A stretch of 64,000 nt of DNA from Hahella chejuensis KCTC 2396 (GTDB lineage Bacteria > Pseudomonadota > Gammaproteobacteria > Pseudomonadales > Oleiphilaceae): positions 1,778,501 to 1,842,500 of the forward strand of contig NC_007645.1 of the NCBI RefSeq assembly GCF_000012985.1. The letters run 5' to 3'. Every line of letters starts with the position of its first letter. The stretch's first letter is position 1. The translations under genes and the position numbers were made by a program. Below are positions 17,112 to 25,582 of this stretch, piece after piece. The notes beneath the pieces are model-generated. The model searched no databases. It saw nothing but the letters and a program-made list of their open reading frames with translations, and was not told the DNA's origin.

Positions 17112-18494
17112 ATGTTTGATAGTCTGACGGAAAGGTTGTCCGACAGCCTAAAAAAGATTACCGGCCAGGCGAAACTAACTGAAGACAACATCAAGGACAC
17201 TCTCAGGGAAGTTCGCATGGCTTTGCTGGAGGCGGATGTTGCTCTCCCTGTCGTAAAAGAGTTCGTAGATAGCGTAAAAGCCAAGGCTGTAGGTCAGGAA
17301 GTGATGCGCAGCCTCACGCCGGGGCAAGAGTTTATTCGCGTTGTGCAGAATGAGCTTATCGCCGTCATGGGGCGGGCGAATGAAGACTTGAATCTCAATT
17401 GTCAGCCGCCGGCTGTAATTTTGATGGCGGGCTTGCAGGGTGCTGGTAAAACGACTTCTGTGGGCAAATTGGCGCGCTTTTTAAAAGAGCGTCGCAAAAA
17501 GTCCGTCATGGTGGTGAGTGCGGACGTTTATCGTCCTGCCGCTATTAAGCAATTGGAAACCTTGGCTGGGGATGTCGGAGTTAATTTCTTCCCCAGTACT
17601 GCCGATCAGGATCCCGTGGATATCGCAAGCGCGGCGATTGCTGAGGCGCGCTTGCGCTTTAATGATGTGGTGATAGTGGATACTGCGGGGCGACTGCACA
17701 TTGATGCGGATATGATGACCGAAATCAAGCGTCTGCATGCTGCTGTCAGCCCGATTGAGACTTTATTTGTCGTTGACGCTATGACTGGGCAGGATGCGGC
17801 GAATACCGCCAAAGCGTTTAATGATGCGCTGCCTTTGACTGGTGTGATTTTGACGAAGGCTGATGGCGACGCTCGTGGCGGTGCGGCTTTGTCTGTGCGT
17901 TCCATTACCGGCAAACCCATCAAGTTCATGGGTATGGGGGAGAAAGTTGAAGCCCTGGAGCCATTCCATCCTGATAGGGTGGCGTCAAGAATTCTCGGTA
18001 TGGGGGATGTTCTCTCTCTTATAGAAGAGGCTGAGCGCAAGCTTGATAAGAAAAAGGCGGAGAAGCTCGCCAAGAAAGTTATTAAAGGGAAATCCTTCGA
18101 CCTTGAAGATTTTCGTGACCAGCTGCAGCAGATGAAAAACATGGGCGGAATGGCTGGTATGTTGGATAAGTTGCCGGGGATGGGGCAGATCTCCCAGGTC
18201 GCGCAACAGCATATGAATGATAAAATGTTTGTGCATATGGAGGCGTTGATCAACTCAATGACTCCTCATGAAAGGCGGTTTCCCGATGTAATTAGCAATC
18301 CTCGCAAGCGCCGTATTGCCATGGGGTCTGGGTTGCAGATTCAGGATGTGAATCGTCTTCTTAAGCAGCATAAGCAAATGCAAAAGATGATGAAGAAGTT
18401 CAGTAAGAAAGGCGGCGTCATGAATATGATGCGGGGTATGGGAGGGATGATGCCTCCTGGGGGTGGAATGCCTCCCATGGGGCGTATGAGGTAG
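17112..18494 (+). CDS. ffh: Signal recognition particle protein Ffh
   Basis: A 460-residue GTPase with the N-terminal four-helix domain, the G domain (G1 GLQGAGKTTS, DTAGRLHID, TKADGDARGG) and a Met-rich C-terminal M domain with a glycine/methionine-rich tail. With 4.5S RNA it binds signal sequences on the ribosome and docks with FtsY. It opens the conserved ffh-rpsP-rimM-trmD-rplS block, but rpsP has its own promoter. Confidence 0.98.
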   Translation: MFDSLTERLSDSLKKITGQAKLTEDNIKDTLREVRMALLEADVALPVVKEFVDSVKAKAVGQEVMRSLTPGQEFIRVVQNELIAVMGRANEDLNLNCQPPAVILMAGLQGAGKTTSVGKLARFLKERRKKSVMVVSADVYRPAAIKQLETLAGDVGVNFFPSTADQDPVDIASAAIAEARLRFNDVVIVDTAGRLHIDADMMTEIKRLHAAVSPIETLFVVDAMTGQDAANTAKAFNDALPLTGVILTKADGDARGGAALSVRSITGKPIKFMGMGEKVEALEPFHPDRVASRILGMGDVLSLIEEAERKLDKKKAEKLAKKVIKGKSFDLEDFRDQLQQMKNMGGMAGMLDKLPGMGQISQVAQQHMNDKMFVHMEALINSMTPHERRFPDVISNPRKRRIAMGSGLQIQDVNRLLKQHKQMQKMMKKFSKKGGVMNMMRGMGGMMPPGGGMPPMGRMR

Positions 18495-18530
18495 ATCTGA
18501 CGCTTAATTGTCAGAGGGTAAACAAAAAGG

Positions 18531-18559
18531 TTTTCAATGCTTGAATTATTGCGTAGAAT
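18531..18559 (+). promoter_or_regulatory. Sigma-70 promoter for rpsP
   Basis: TTTTCA (18531-18536), a 17-bp spacer and TAGAAT (18554-18559), followed by a GC-rich discriminator as often seen at ribosomal protein promoters. It lies 63 bp upstream of the rpsP start and gives the rpsP-rimM-trmD-rplS operon a promoter independent of ffh. Confidence 0.7.
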
Positions 18560-18621
18560 ATGCGCCCTTTCAGGTGTTGAGCCAACAACATTGGTTTTTT
18601 TACAACAGGATTCAAGCTGAG

Positions 18622-18861
18622 ATGGTTACAATTCGACTAGCGCGTGGCGGTTCAAAAAAACGTCCTTTTTATCACCTTAATGTGACTGATAGCAGAAACG
18701 CCCGTGACGGCCGTTTCATTGAGCGTGTAGGTTTCTTCAATCCCACTGCGCGCGGTAACGACGAACGTATCCGTGTAGATGCAGAGCGTCTGCAGTTCTG
18801 GGTTGAGCGTGGAGCTCAGATGTCTGATCGCGTTCGCGATTTGGTGAAGGCCAGCGCTTAA
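18622..18861 (+). CDS. rpsP: 30S ribosomal protein S16
   Basis: 79 residues beginning [18 protein letters not shown], the standard start of S16, so ATG 18622 is chosen although the frame is open further upstream. S16 is an early 30S assembly protein contacting the 5' domain of 16S rRNA. First gene of the rpsP-rimM-trmD-rplS operon. Confidence 0.98.
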   Translation: MVTIRLARGGSKKRPFYHLNVTDSRNARDGRFIERVGFFNPTARGNDERIRVDAERLQFWVERGAQMSDRVRDLVKASA

Positions 18862-18882
18862 GCTGGTTGGTGAAACACGCCG

Positions 18883-19404
18883 ATGAGTGAGAAAGTTTGC
18901 ATAGGCAAGATCGTCGGTGTGTATGGCGTGAAAGGCTGGTTGAAGGTTCGCTCTTTCACCTCGCCGCCGGAGAATATGCTTCGGTACGCTAATTGGGAAT
19001 TGGTTCGCGAAGATGGAAATCGCTCAAGTGCAAAGCTTCGTTCCGGTAAGCCTCAGGGCAAAGGAATCGTCATTGCGCTTGCTGGCGTAGATGATCGAAA
19101 TCTGGCAAAGAGCTATGTTGGCTGTCAGATTGAGATTGAATCGTCAGAACTTCCTGCTTTGGAAGAGGGTGAGTATTACTGGCGTCAATTGGAAGGGCTC
19201 ACAGTCTTTACCTCTGAAGGGGTGAATATCGGACGGGTGAGCCATTTGATTGAAACCGGCGCTAATGATGTGCTCGTCGTTATAGGATCTGCGGAAAGCA
19301 TTGATAAGCGAGAGCGGCTAATTCCTTATCTGCCAGGTCAGTTCATAGAGAACATTGATCTGGATAAGAATTTAATGGTTGTTGATTGGGATCCGGATTT
19401 CTGA
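18883..19404 (+). CDS. rimM: Ribosome maturation factor RimM
   Basis: 173 residues with the N-terminal RimM domain ([19 protein letters not shown]) and a PRC-barrel C-terminal domain ([34 protein letters not shown]). It binds S19 during maturation of the 30S head domain. Its TGA ends one base before the trmD GTG. Confidence 0.97.
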   Translation: MSEKVCIGKIVGVYGVKGWLKVRSFTSPPENMLRYANWELVREDGNRSSAKLRSGKPQGKGIVIALAGVDDRNLAKSYVGCQIEIESSELPALEEGEYYWRQLEGLTVFTSEGVNIGRVSHLIETGANDVLVVIGSAESIDKRERLIPYLPGQFIENIDLDKNLMVVDWDPDF

Positions 19405-19405
19405 A

Positions 19406-20155
19406 GTGTGGTTTGGCGTCATAACCTTATTTCCGGAAATGCTGAAGTCGGTTACGGACTTTGGCGTGGTTGGCAAGGCTATCAAGCAAAGCTCGATAGA
19501 AGTTTGCACTTGGAATCCCAGAGATTACGCAACCGATAACTATCGCACGGTAGATGATAGGCCGTATGGCGGTGGTCCTGGAATGTTGATGAAGGTGGGG
19601 CCTCTGGAAGCTGCGTTAAATGCGGCGAAATCTGTGGCTCCTGCAGGAAGTAAAGTTGTCTATCTGTCTCCTCAAGGGAGGCGTCTAGATCAAGCTTTGG
19701 CTCGCTCTGCTTTAAGTGTTCCAGGATTAATTCTTCTGTGTGGTCGTTACGAAGGGATTGATGAAAGATTAATTGAGGATGAAGTTGACGAAGAGTGGTC
19801 TTTGGGTGACTTCGTTCTCAGTGGTGGCGAAATCGCCGCTATGGCTATTATCGATAGTGTTTCTCGGCTTGCTCCAGGAGTGCTCGGTCACAATGAGTCT
19901 GCTGAGCAGGACTCTTTCGAGAATAGCTTGTTGGATTGTCCTCATTACACTAGGCCGGAAATATACCGTGACAAGCGGGTTCCGGAGGTCTTGTTAAGTG
20001 GCAATCATGAAAAAATTAGGCGTTGGAGGTTGGAGCAGTCTTTGCTTAGAACACTTCAGCGCAGACCCGATTTGCTCGAGCAGCGTGAGCTATCCGAAGA
20101 AGAGGCTCAAATCATACAAGAGTTGCGGCGCGGGCAGTTGATATCAGAAACGTAG
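19406..20155 (+). CDS. trmD: tRNA (guanine-37-N1)-methyltransferase
   Basis: A 249-residue SPOUT methyltransferase that forms m1G37 in tRNAs. GTG 19406 gives the family start (V/M)[11 protein letters not shown]. The cofactor-binding knot is seen in [23 protein letters not shown], and the [11 protein letters not shown] region with [18 protein letters not shown]. Translation is probably coupled to rimM, as the GTG lies directly behind its stop. Confidence 0.97.
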   Translation: MWFGVITLFPEMLKSVTDFGVVGKAIKQSSIEVCTWNPRDYATDNYRTVDDRPYGGGPGMLMKVGPLEAALNAAKSVAPAGSKVVYLSPQGRRLDQALARSALSVPGLILLCGRYEGIDERLIEDEVDEEWSLGDFVLSGGEIAAMAIIDSVSRLAPGVLGHNESAEQDSFENSLLDCPHYTRPEIYRDKRVPEVLLSGNHEKIRRWRLEQSLLRTLQRRPDLLEQRELSEEEAQIIQELRRGQLISET

Positions 20156-20184
20156 GATTACTTCGGATTAGTTAGGAGCGAGCC

Positions 20185-20541
20185 ATGAGCAGCAAAAACA
20201 CAATCATTAGCCAGCTTGAAGCTGAGCAAATGAGTAAAGAAATCCCAGAGTTTGCTCCGGGTGATACGGTAACGGTAAGTGTGAAGGTGGTAGAAGGCTC
20301 TCGTGAGCGTCTGCAGGCTTTCGAAGGTGTTGTGATCGCAAAAAGAAACCGTGGTCTGAACTCTTCTTTTACTGTTCGTAAAGTTTCATATGGCGTTGGT
20401 GTGGAGAGAACCTTCCAGACTCACAGTCGTCTGGTTGACAGCATAAATGTTAAGCGTCGTGGTGACGTTCGCAAGGCCAAGCTGTATCACCTTCGTGACC
20501 TTAGCGGTAAGGCTGCTCGTATCAAAGAAAAGTTGGATTAA
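20185..20541 (+). CDS. rplS: 50S ribosomal protein L19
   Basis: 118 residues with [29 protein letters not shown] and the basic C-terminal [25 protein letters not shown], standard for L19, which sits at the 30S-50S interface. Last gene of the rpsP operon, closed by a strong terminator. A good SD (AGGAGCGAGCC) precedes the ATG. Confidence 0.98.
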   Translation: MSSKNTIISQLEAEQMSKEIPEFAPGDTVTVSVKVVEGSRERLQAFEGVVIAKRNRGLNSSFTVRKVSYGVGVERTFQTHSRLVDSINVKRRGDVRKAKLYHLRDLSGKAARIKEKLD

Positions 20542-20562
20542 TTCCGGCTTTGATCCTTTCGG

Positions 20563-20592
20563 AAAAGGGCGGTCAGTTGACCGCCCTTTTTT
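20563..20592 (+). terminator. Rho-independent terminator of the rpsP operon
   Basis: A 13-bp perfect stem (AAAAGGGCGGTCA/TGACCGCCCTTTT) with a 2-nt loop, continuing into a T-run. It lies 22 bp behind rplS. Confidence 0.92.
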
Positions 20593-20626
20593 GTTTGTGC
20601 TCAAGTTGGTGGCTTGATAGTTGAAG

Positions 20627-21541
20627 ATGGCGAGAGTTATGAGTTTTTCGCGGGAATGTCAGGACGTCATAGATAGGTTTATAGAAATGCTATGGCTGGA
20701 GCAGGGGTTGTCCGAAAATACTAGGATGTCTTATCGCTGCGACCTTCTTCGTCTGGCGGAATGGTTGATGGGGAGGGGGCGAACGCTTGTTGACGCTTCT
20801 CGTGAGGATTTGTTTTCCTTTTTGGCTGTCCGTATGCAAAAAGGCGCTAAGGGCGCTTCTTCTGCTCGTATGTTGTCGACGTTGCGAAAATTCTACCGGT
20901 ATTTACTAAGAGAGGGGGTTGTACAGGAAGATCCAACGTTAAGGATTGAGCATCCTAAAGTAGGGCGATTGTTGCCGGGCGCTATTTCTGAGATGGAAGT
21001 GGAACAGTTGCTGGCGGAACCGGATGCGTCGCAGCCTATTGAAGCCCGCGATAAAGTGATGTTGGAAGTGTTGTACGCCAGTGGGTTGCGGGTGTCTGAG
21101 TTGGTTAGCCTTAGGCTTTATCAGGTCAATTTGAGGCAGGGAGTGCTGCGTGTTGTCGGAAAAGGGGGTAAAGAGAGATTGACTCCTCTGGGTGAGCAAG
21201 CGGTGGAGCAATTAGAGGCTTATATCAAAGGCGTTCGTCCTCAATTGTTGGCGGGACGAGAAGATGGCGTCCTTTTTCCCAGTATGCGTGGTAGTGAAAT
21301 GACGAGGCAGACCTTTTGGCATCGTATCAAGCTGTACGCGTCGCGCAGCGGGATTTCTAAGAATATAACGCCGCATACGCTTCGTCATGCTTTCGCTACG
21401 CACTTGCTGAACCATGGCGCGGACTTGCGCGTGGTGCAATTGCTTCTTGGGCATAGTGATTTGTCTACTACCCAAATATATACCCATGTAGCCAAAGCGC
21501 GGCTGCAGCAACTGCATTCAAGGCATCATCCTCGCTCCTGA
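20627..21541 (+). CDS. xerD: Site-specific tyrosine recombinase XerD
   Basis: About 304 residues. The N-terminal SAM-like domain (MLWLEQGLSENTRMSYRCDL) matches XerD rather than XerC. Catalytic residues are visible: Arg in ASGLRVSEL, Lys in GKGGKER, HTLRHAFATHLL with His and Arg, the second His in LLGHSDLSTTQ, and the nucleophile Tyr in IYTHVA. With XerC it resolves chromosome dimers at dif. The start is uncertain (ATG 20627 or 20639). Its position ahead of dsbC, hom and thrC is a typical Pseudomonas-like order, so it is the housekeeping recombinase and not a mobile element integrase. Confidence 0.95.
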   Translation: MARVMSFSRECQDVIDRFIEMLWLEQGLSENTRMSYRCDLLRLAEWLMGRGRTLVDASREDLFSFLAVRMQKGAKGASSARMLSTLRKFYRYLLREGVVQEDPTLRIEHPKVGRLLPGAISEMEVEQLLAEPDASQPIEARDKVMLEVLYASGLRVSELVSLRLYQVNLRQGVLRVVGKGGKERLTPLGEQAVEQLEAYIKGVRPQLLAGREDGVLFPSMRGSEMTRQTFWHRIKLYASRSGISKNITPHTLRHAFATHLLNHGADLRVVQLLLGHSDLSTTQIYTHVAKARLQQLHSRHHPRS

Positions 21542-21603
21542 TATTCTGCACATCGGTTCATTGGAGCCATGGCGGAAAAGAGTTAGGTTAAATCTATTTC
21601 ACG

Positions 21604-21643
21604 TTACACAATTGACCTAGTTTTGGTAGGAACATTTGTGTAA
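21604..21643. promoter_or_regulatory. Inverted repeat in the dsbC promoter region
   Basis: TTACACAA (21604-21611) and TTGTGTAA (21636-21643) are exact complements with centres 32 bp apart, about three helical turns. They overlap a possible promoter (TTTGTG, 17 bp, TATATA at 21658-21663). This could be a regulator site; no known consensus was matched. Confidence 0.35.
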
Positions 21644-21688
21644 TTTTGGGTCCTAACTATATATTCAAGAACGGATGAAGGTATATTC

Positions 21689-22432
21689 ATGCACGTAATG
21701 CGCCCTTTTGTACTGGTATTAATGGCACTGTCGGTCGCTTTTGGAGCGCGCGCCGATGAGCAGCAAGAGCAAGCCGTTAAGGTGATTAAGCAGCGGTTGG
21801 CTGAGGCTGTGCCAGGGCTGAAAATTCTTAAGGTTAGCCCAAGCCCAATACCTGGGGTGTATGAGGTGGAATCCAATAACCCACAACTGCTTTATACCAG
21901 TGCTGATGGGCAGTATTTTGTGGCGGGCGATATTTATCAGGTGAGCGAGGGGCGGATTACTAATCTGGCGGAACGTCGCCGCGAAGAAACGCGCGCAGAG
22001 CTGGTGAACTCGATTGACGAGTCCAAGATGATCGTGTTCAAGCCAGAGGTGGTAAAGACCTCCATAACGATATTTACAGACGTGGATTGTGGGTACTGCC
22101 GTAAGCTTCATAAAGAAGTCCCTCGCTTGAATGAGCTGGGCGTTCAGGTTAATTACTTGGCGTATCCGCGTGCAGGCGTAGGCTCTGGAAGCTATCAGAA
22201 GATGGTTTCTGTCTGGTGTGCGGATGATCAGCAGGCGGCTATGACCGAGGCGAAGTTGGGCAAAACGCCCTCATCCAAGGACTGCAAAAATCCTGTCGCA
22301 GACCAATATAATCTTGGCAATCAGATTGGTATTAGTGGAACGCCGGCCATCGTGCTGCACGACGGTCGTTTGATTCCAGGATACGTTCCAGCTGACTCTC
22401 TCGCCAAAGGGCTGGGGTTGGAAGTTAAATAA
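21689..22432 (+). CDS. dsbC: Periplasmic thiol:disulfide isomerase DsbC
   Basis: 247 residues. A signal peptide (cut near FGARA) is followed by an N-terminal dimerisation domain and a thioredoxin-fold domain with the active site CGYC (DVDCGYCRKLHKEV) and the cis-Pro loop GISGTPAIVL. It reshuffles wrong disulfides in periplasmic proteins and is kept reduced by DsbD. The xerD-dsbC-hom order supports the assignment. Confidence 0.95.
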   Translation: MHVMRPFVLVLMALSVAFGARADEQQEQAVKVIKQRLAEAVPGLKILKVSPSPIPGVYEVESNNPQLLYTSADGQYFVAGDIYQVSEGRITNLAERRREETRAELVNSIDESKMIVFKPEVVKTSITIFTDVDCGYCRKLHKEVPRLNELGVQVNYLAYPRAGVGSGSYQKMVSVWCADDQQAAMTEAKLGKTPSSKDCKNPVADQYNLGNQIGISGTPAIVLHDGRLIPGYVPADSLAKGLGLEVK

Positions 22433-22448
22433 CTTGCATGATTGGTTG

Positions 22449-22473
22449 GCGGAAGAGAGCGGCGCTCTTCCGC
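22449..22473 (+). terminator. Terminator-like hairpin between dsbC and the small lipoprotein gene
   Basis: A 9-bp stem (GCGGAAGAG/CTCTTCCGC) with a 7-nt loop, 16 bp behind dsbC. A run of seven T comes only about 13 bases later, so strength is uncertain. The hairpin touches the stop codon of the converging gene. Confidence 0.5.
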
Positions 22474-22712
22474 TAGCAACGAAAGTTTTTTTCTTCTCTT
22501 CTTATGTCGCATTCCCTTTCAATATTGTTGCACCTTTGGGCTCCGCCGGGCGACAGCCCCTCTTTCTGGCATGCCCTGTATTCCATGCTTAGTTCATAAT
22601 TGCTCAGCTCAGTAAAAGGTGTGCCGCCATCGCATCCAGTAAGAAGTAATGGAAATATTGAAAGGGCGTTTACTAAGTAAACTTGAGCTGCTTTTCTGGT
22701 TTTATCAGTCAT
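22473..22712 (-). CDS. Small Cys-rich putative lipoprotein
   Basis: 79 residues from ATG 22712, which has GGA at good spacing. An N-terminal hydrophobic segment ends in a lipobox-like LLTGC, so the mature chain would start at Cys27. The mature part of about 53 residues has four more Cys (YRACQ, QRCNN, RECDI and a C-terminal Cys), which could form two disulfides. I do not recognise a family. It converges on dsbC, a disulfide isomerase, but a link is only suggestive. Alternative starts are ATG 22724 and TTG 22742. Confidence 0.6.
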   Translation of the reverse strand: MTDKTRKAAQVYLVNALSIFPLLLTGCDGGTPFTELSNYELSMEYRACQKEGLSPGGAQRCNNIERECDIRREEKNFRC

Positions 22713-22849
22713 TACTGTTTCCATAATGCCTGTCGACGCCAAAAGGGAATACTTAACAGGTTAGCCTTTGTTTTTTGTCTGCGCCATCTTCCAGGATTGA
22801 GGCGTGTTGGAGACCTTTTCTCTTCTCGTTAAATAAGCGTCGCGCTACG

Positions 22850-22878
22850 TTGACACATTTCTGGGTGCGGGGTATTGT
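22850..22878 (+). promoter_or_regulatory. Sigma-70 promoter of the aminotransferase gene
   Basis: A perfect -35 TTGACA (22850-22855), 17-bp spacer and TATTGT (22873-22878), 62 bp before the chosen ATG. Confidence 0.7.
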
Positions 22879-22939
22879 GGCCTGTTCCCAATACTGTACT
22901 TATCTTAATCTTCGCCCTCTGGCCGTTCAGGAGATCGCA

Positions 22940-24130
22940 ATGGAATTCCCGCGCATCAGTCGCTTGCCGCCCTATGTTTTTAACATCGTTGGGGAGCTCA
23001 AGCAGCAGGCGCGAGCGAGGGGGGAGGATATTATCGATTTTGGTATGGGCAATCCTGATCAGCCTACTCCCAAACATATTGTCGATAAACTGACTGAAAC
23101 TGTGCAGCGGGATGATACGCATCGTTATTCCCAGTCCAAAGGAATTCCCAGACTGAGAAGGGCTATCGCCCGCTGGTATAAAAATCGCTTTGACGTGGAT
23201 TTGGATCCAGAGAAAGAAGCAATAGTCACCATTGGCTCCAAAGAGGGGTTGGCTCATCTGGCTTTGGCGACAATGGGGCCAGGGGATGCTGTGCTGGTGC
23301 CGAACCCTAGCTATCCTATTCACCCTTACGGGTTTGTCATTGCCGGCGCCGATATCCGGCATATTCCACTGGGCGAGGACACAGGCGCCTTTTTCACTGA
23401 ATTGGAAAAGGCGATACTTGATTCATGGCCTCGCCCCAAGATGCTGGTATTGAATTTTCCCGGCAACCCGACTGCTCAATGTGTTGAGTTGGACTTTTTT
23501 GAAAAAGTCATTGCCATCGCACGAGAGCATAAGATCTGGGTTGTGCAGGATATCGCTTACGCGGATATCGTATTTGATGGTTATAAGGCTCCTTCGATAC
23601 TGCAAGTTCCCGGTGCGAAGGAAGTGGCTGTTGAATTTTTCTCACTCTCTAAAAGCTATAATATGCCCGGCTGGCGCGTTGGCTTCTGTTGCGGCAATGC
23701 GGAACTGATTGCTGCTTTGGCTCGCATTAAGTCCTACTTGGATTACGGTACTTTTACCCCGATTCAGGTGGCTGCGATTGCTGCATTGGAGGGCGATCAG
23801 TCTTGTGTGGAAGAAATTCGAGCGATGTACCAATCCCGCCGTGACGTATTATGCCGTGGTTTAGATAGTATTGGTTGGGATGTAACTCCGCCTAAAGCAA
23901 CGATGTTCGTTTGGGCGAAAATTCCTGAACATTATCGTCAAATGGGGTCGCTGGAGTTTTCTAAAAAGCTGTTACTGGAGGCGAAGGTAGCGGTGTCTCC
24001 TGGTCTGGGCTTCGGGCATTATGGCGATGAGTATGTGCGGTTCGCGCTGATTGAAAACGAACATCGTACGCGACAGGCGATTCGAGGTATTAAAGCGATG
24101 TTTCGTAAAGATGGTTTGATACAGGATTAA
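22940..24130 (+). CDS. alaC: Alanine-type class I aminotransferase (AlaC-like)
   Basis: A 396-residue PLP enzyme. I chose ATG 22940 ([14 protein letters not shown]), preceded by AGGAG; the upstream open frame overlaps the promoter. Fold-type I marks are [21 protein letters not shown], the [12 protein letters not shown] Asp/Tyr region and the Schiff-base Lys in [16 protein letters not shown]. coli AlaC makes alanine from pyruvate and glutamate. The gene sits upstream of hom and thrC, a conserved Pseudomonas arrangement; some relatives are labelled LL-diaminopimelate aminotransferase, which cannot be excluded. Confidence 0.88.
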   Translation: MEFPRISRLPPYVFNIVGELKQQARARGEDIIDFGMGNPDQPTPKHIVDKLTETVQRDDTHRYSQSKGIPRLRRAIARWYKNRFDVDLDPEKEAIVTIGSKEGLAHLALATMGPGDAVLVPNPSYPIHPYGFVIAGADIRHIPLGEDTGAFFTELEKAILDSWPRPKMLVLNFPGNPTAQCVELDFFEKVIAIAREHKIWVVQDIAYADIVFDGYKAPSILQVPGAKEVAVEFFSLSKSYNMPGWRVGFCCGNAELIAALARIKSYLDYGTFTPIQVAAIAALEGDQSCVEEIRAMYQSRRDVLCRGLDSIGWDVTPPKATMFVWAKIPEHYRQMGSLEFSKKLLLEAKVAVSPGLGFGHYGDEYVRFALIENEHRTRQAIRGIKAMFRKDGLIQD

Positions 24131-24182
24131 GACACTCTTAAATGCGCCATAGTGAGCGCGTAATGTTGTGGAGACGTGGTAG

Positions 24183-25478
24183 ATGAAAATAGCTATTTGT
24201 GGATTGGGCACTGTAGGTAGTGGAACTTTTAACGTGCTGGCGCGTAATGGCTTCGATATTGCTGCGCGTGCGGGGATGGCTATTGAAGTAATCCGTGTCG
24301 CTTCCCGTCGGATGAACCCCGCCTGTGAGCTGGGTTCAACGCAGTTTACCACTGATATCTTCGCTGTAGCTTCTGACCCTGAAGTTGAGGTCGTTGTTGA
24401 GCTGCTTGGCGGCACGACAATCGCGAAAGAGTTGATCCTCAAAGCGATAGAGAACGGCAAACATGTGGTTACCGCCAACAAGGCGTTAATCGCAGAACAT
24501 GGCGGTGAAATTTTTGAACTGGCGGCGCGCAAGGGCGTTACAGTGGCGTTTGAGGCGGCTGTAGCCGGCGGCGTACCTGTGATTAAGGCGCTACGTGAAG
24601 GCCTTGCGGCGAATCGCATTAATTGGCTGGCTGGAATAATTAACGGCACTGGCAATTTCATTTTGACGGAAATGCGCGATAAAGGTCGCGCGTTTGAGGA
24701 TGTGCTGAAAGAGGCGCAAGCCTTGGGATACGCTGAAGCAGATCCGACGTTTGATGTGGAAGGCATAGATGCTGCGCATAAATTGACTATTTTGGCGTCC
24801 GTCGCTTTCGGTATTCCGTTGCAATTCAAGCGTGCCTACACGGAAGGCATAAGTGCTATTGCGCCGGAAGATGTTCAGTATGCGGAAGAGTTCGGATACC
24901 GCATCAAGCACCTGGGTATAGCGAGACGTCTGGAGCACGGCGTCGAACTGCGTGTGCATCCTACGTTGGTGCCAGAAACTCAGTTGATCGCAAAAGTCGA
25001 TGGCGTTATGAACGCTGTGATGGTCGACGGGGACGCTGTGGGCCCAACTTTGTACTACGGCGCTGGCGCTGGCGCTGAGGCTACAGCGTCTGCGGTAGTT
25101 GCAGACTTGGTGGATATCGCCAGGGCGTTGCGTCAAGGCGTGGCGGTTGGCGTTCCTTCTCTGGGGCATAACCCTGAGCACCTCAATGACCTTGAGGTGG
25201 TTCCAGTGGAAGATGTGGTGAGCGCTTATTACCTGCGTATCCTTGTGCAGGACCACCCTGGGGTGCTAGCCAATGTCGCTCAAATTCTGAGTGAGCACAG
25301 CATCAATATCGAGTCAATTGTGCAGAAGGAAAGTGAACAGCATGATGGGTTGATCCCCATGATCATGCTGACTCATCGGGTGCACGAAAAGAATATGAAC
25401 CATGCTTTGGCGGTGATAGAAGCGCTCCCTGATGTGGTTGGTAAGGTGACGCGAATTCGCGTGGAATCATTTAGTTGA
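24183..25478 (+). CDS. hom: Homoserine dehydrogenase
   Basis: A 431-residue monofunctional enzyme that reduces aspartate semialdehyde to homoserine. It has an N-terminal NAD(P)-binding motif (GLGTVGSGT), the catalytic domain with AGIINGTGNFILTEM and EADPTFDVEGIDAAHKLTIL, and a C-terminal ACT domain (LRILVQDHPGVLANVAQILSEH) for feedback control, probably by threonine. No aspartokinase is fused to it. thrC follows after 104 bp. Confidence 0.97.
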   Translation: MKIAICGLGTVGSGTFNVLARNGFDIAARAGMAIEVIRVASRRMNPACELGSTQFTTDIFAVASDPEVEVVVELLGGTTIAKELILKAIENGKHVVTANKALIAEHGGEIFELAARKGVTVAFEAAVAGGVPVIKALREGLAANRINWLAGIINGTGNFILTEMRDKGRAFEDVLKEAQALGYAEADPTFDVEGIDAAHKLTILASVAFGIPLQFKRAYTEGISAIAPEDVQYAEEFGYRIKHLGIARRLEHGVELRVHPTLVPETQLIAKVDGVMNAVMVDGDAVGPTLYYGAGAGAEATASAVVADLVDIARALRQGVAVGVPSLGHNPEHLNDLEVVPVEDVVSAYYLRILVQDHPGVLANVAQILSEHSINIESIVQKESEQHDGLIPMIMLTHRVHEKNMNHALAVIEALPDVVGKVTRIRVESFS

Positions 25479-25485
25479 ATAAATT

Positions 25486-25515
25486 CGGAAAGCCATGCAG
25501 GCGCAAGGCTTTCCG
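25486..25515. other. Inverted repeat between hom and thrC
   Basis: A perfect 9-bp stem (CGGAAAGCC/GGCTTTCCG) with a 12-nt loop and no T-run. It may stabilise or partly terminate the hom transcript; no further evidence. Confidence 0.45.
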
Positions 25516-25582
25516 TTAACGGTATAGATAGAGAGCGCAGTGCGGCAAGTGGCGCTGGGCTAATGGCAAAGGGTTTTAAATC

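Noticed and set aside
20627-21541. Phage or island integrase
   Set aside because: The tyrosine recombinase is housekeeping XerD in a conserved position with no attachment-site duplication or cargo genes.
23972-24829. A 285-codon leftward frame across the alaC/hom junction
   Set aside because: Ser/Ala/Thr-rich antisense translation of two clear genes.
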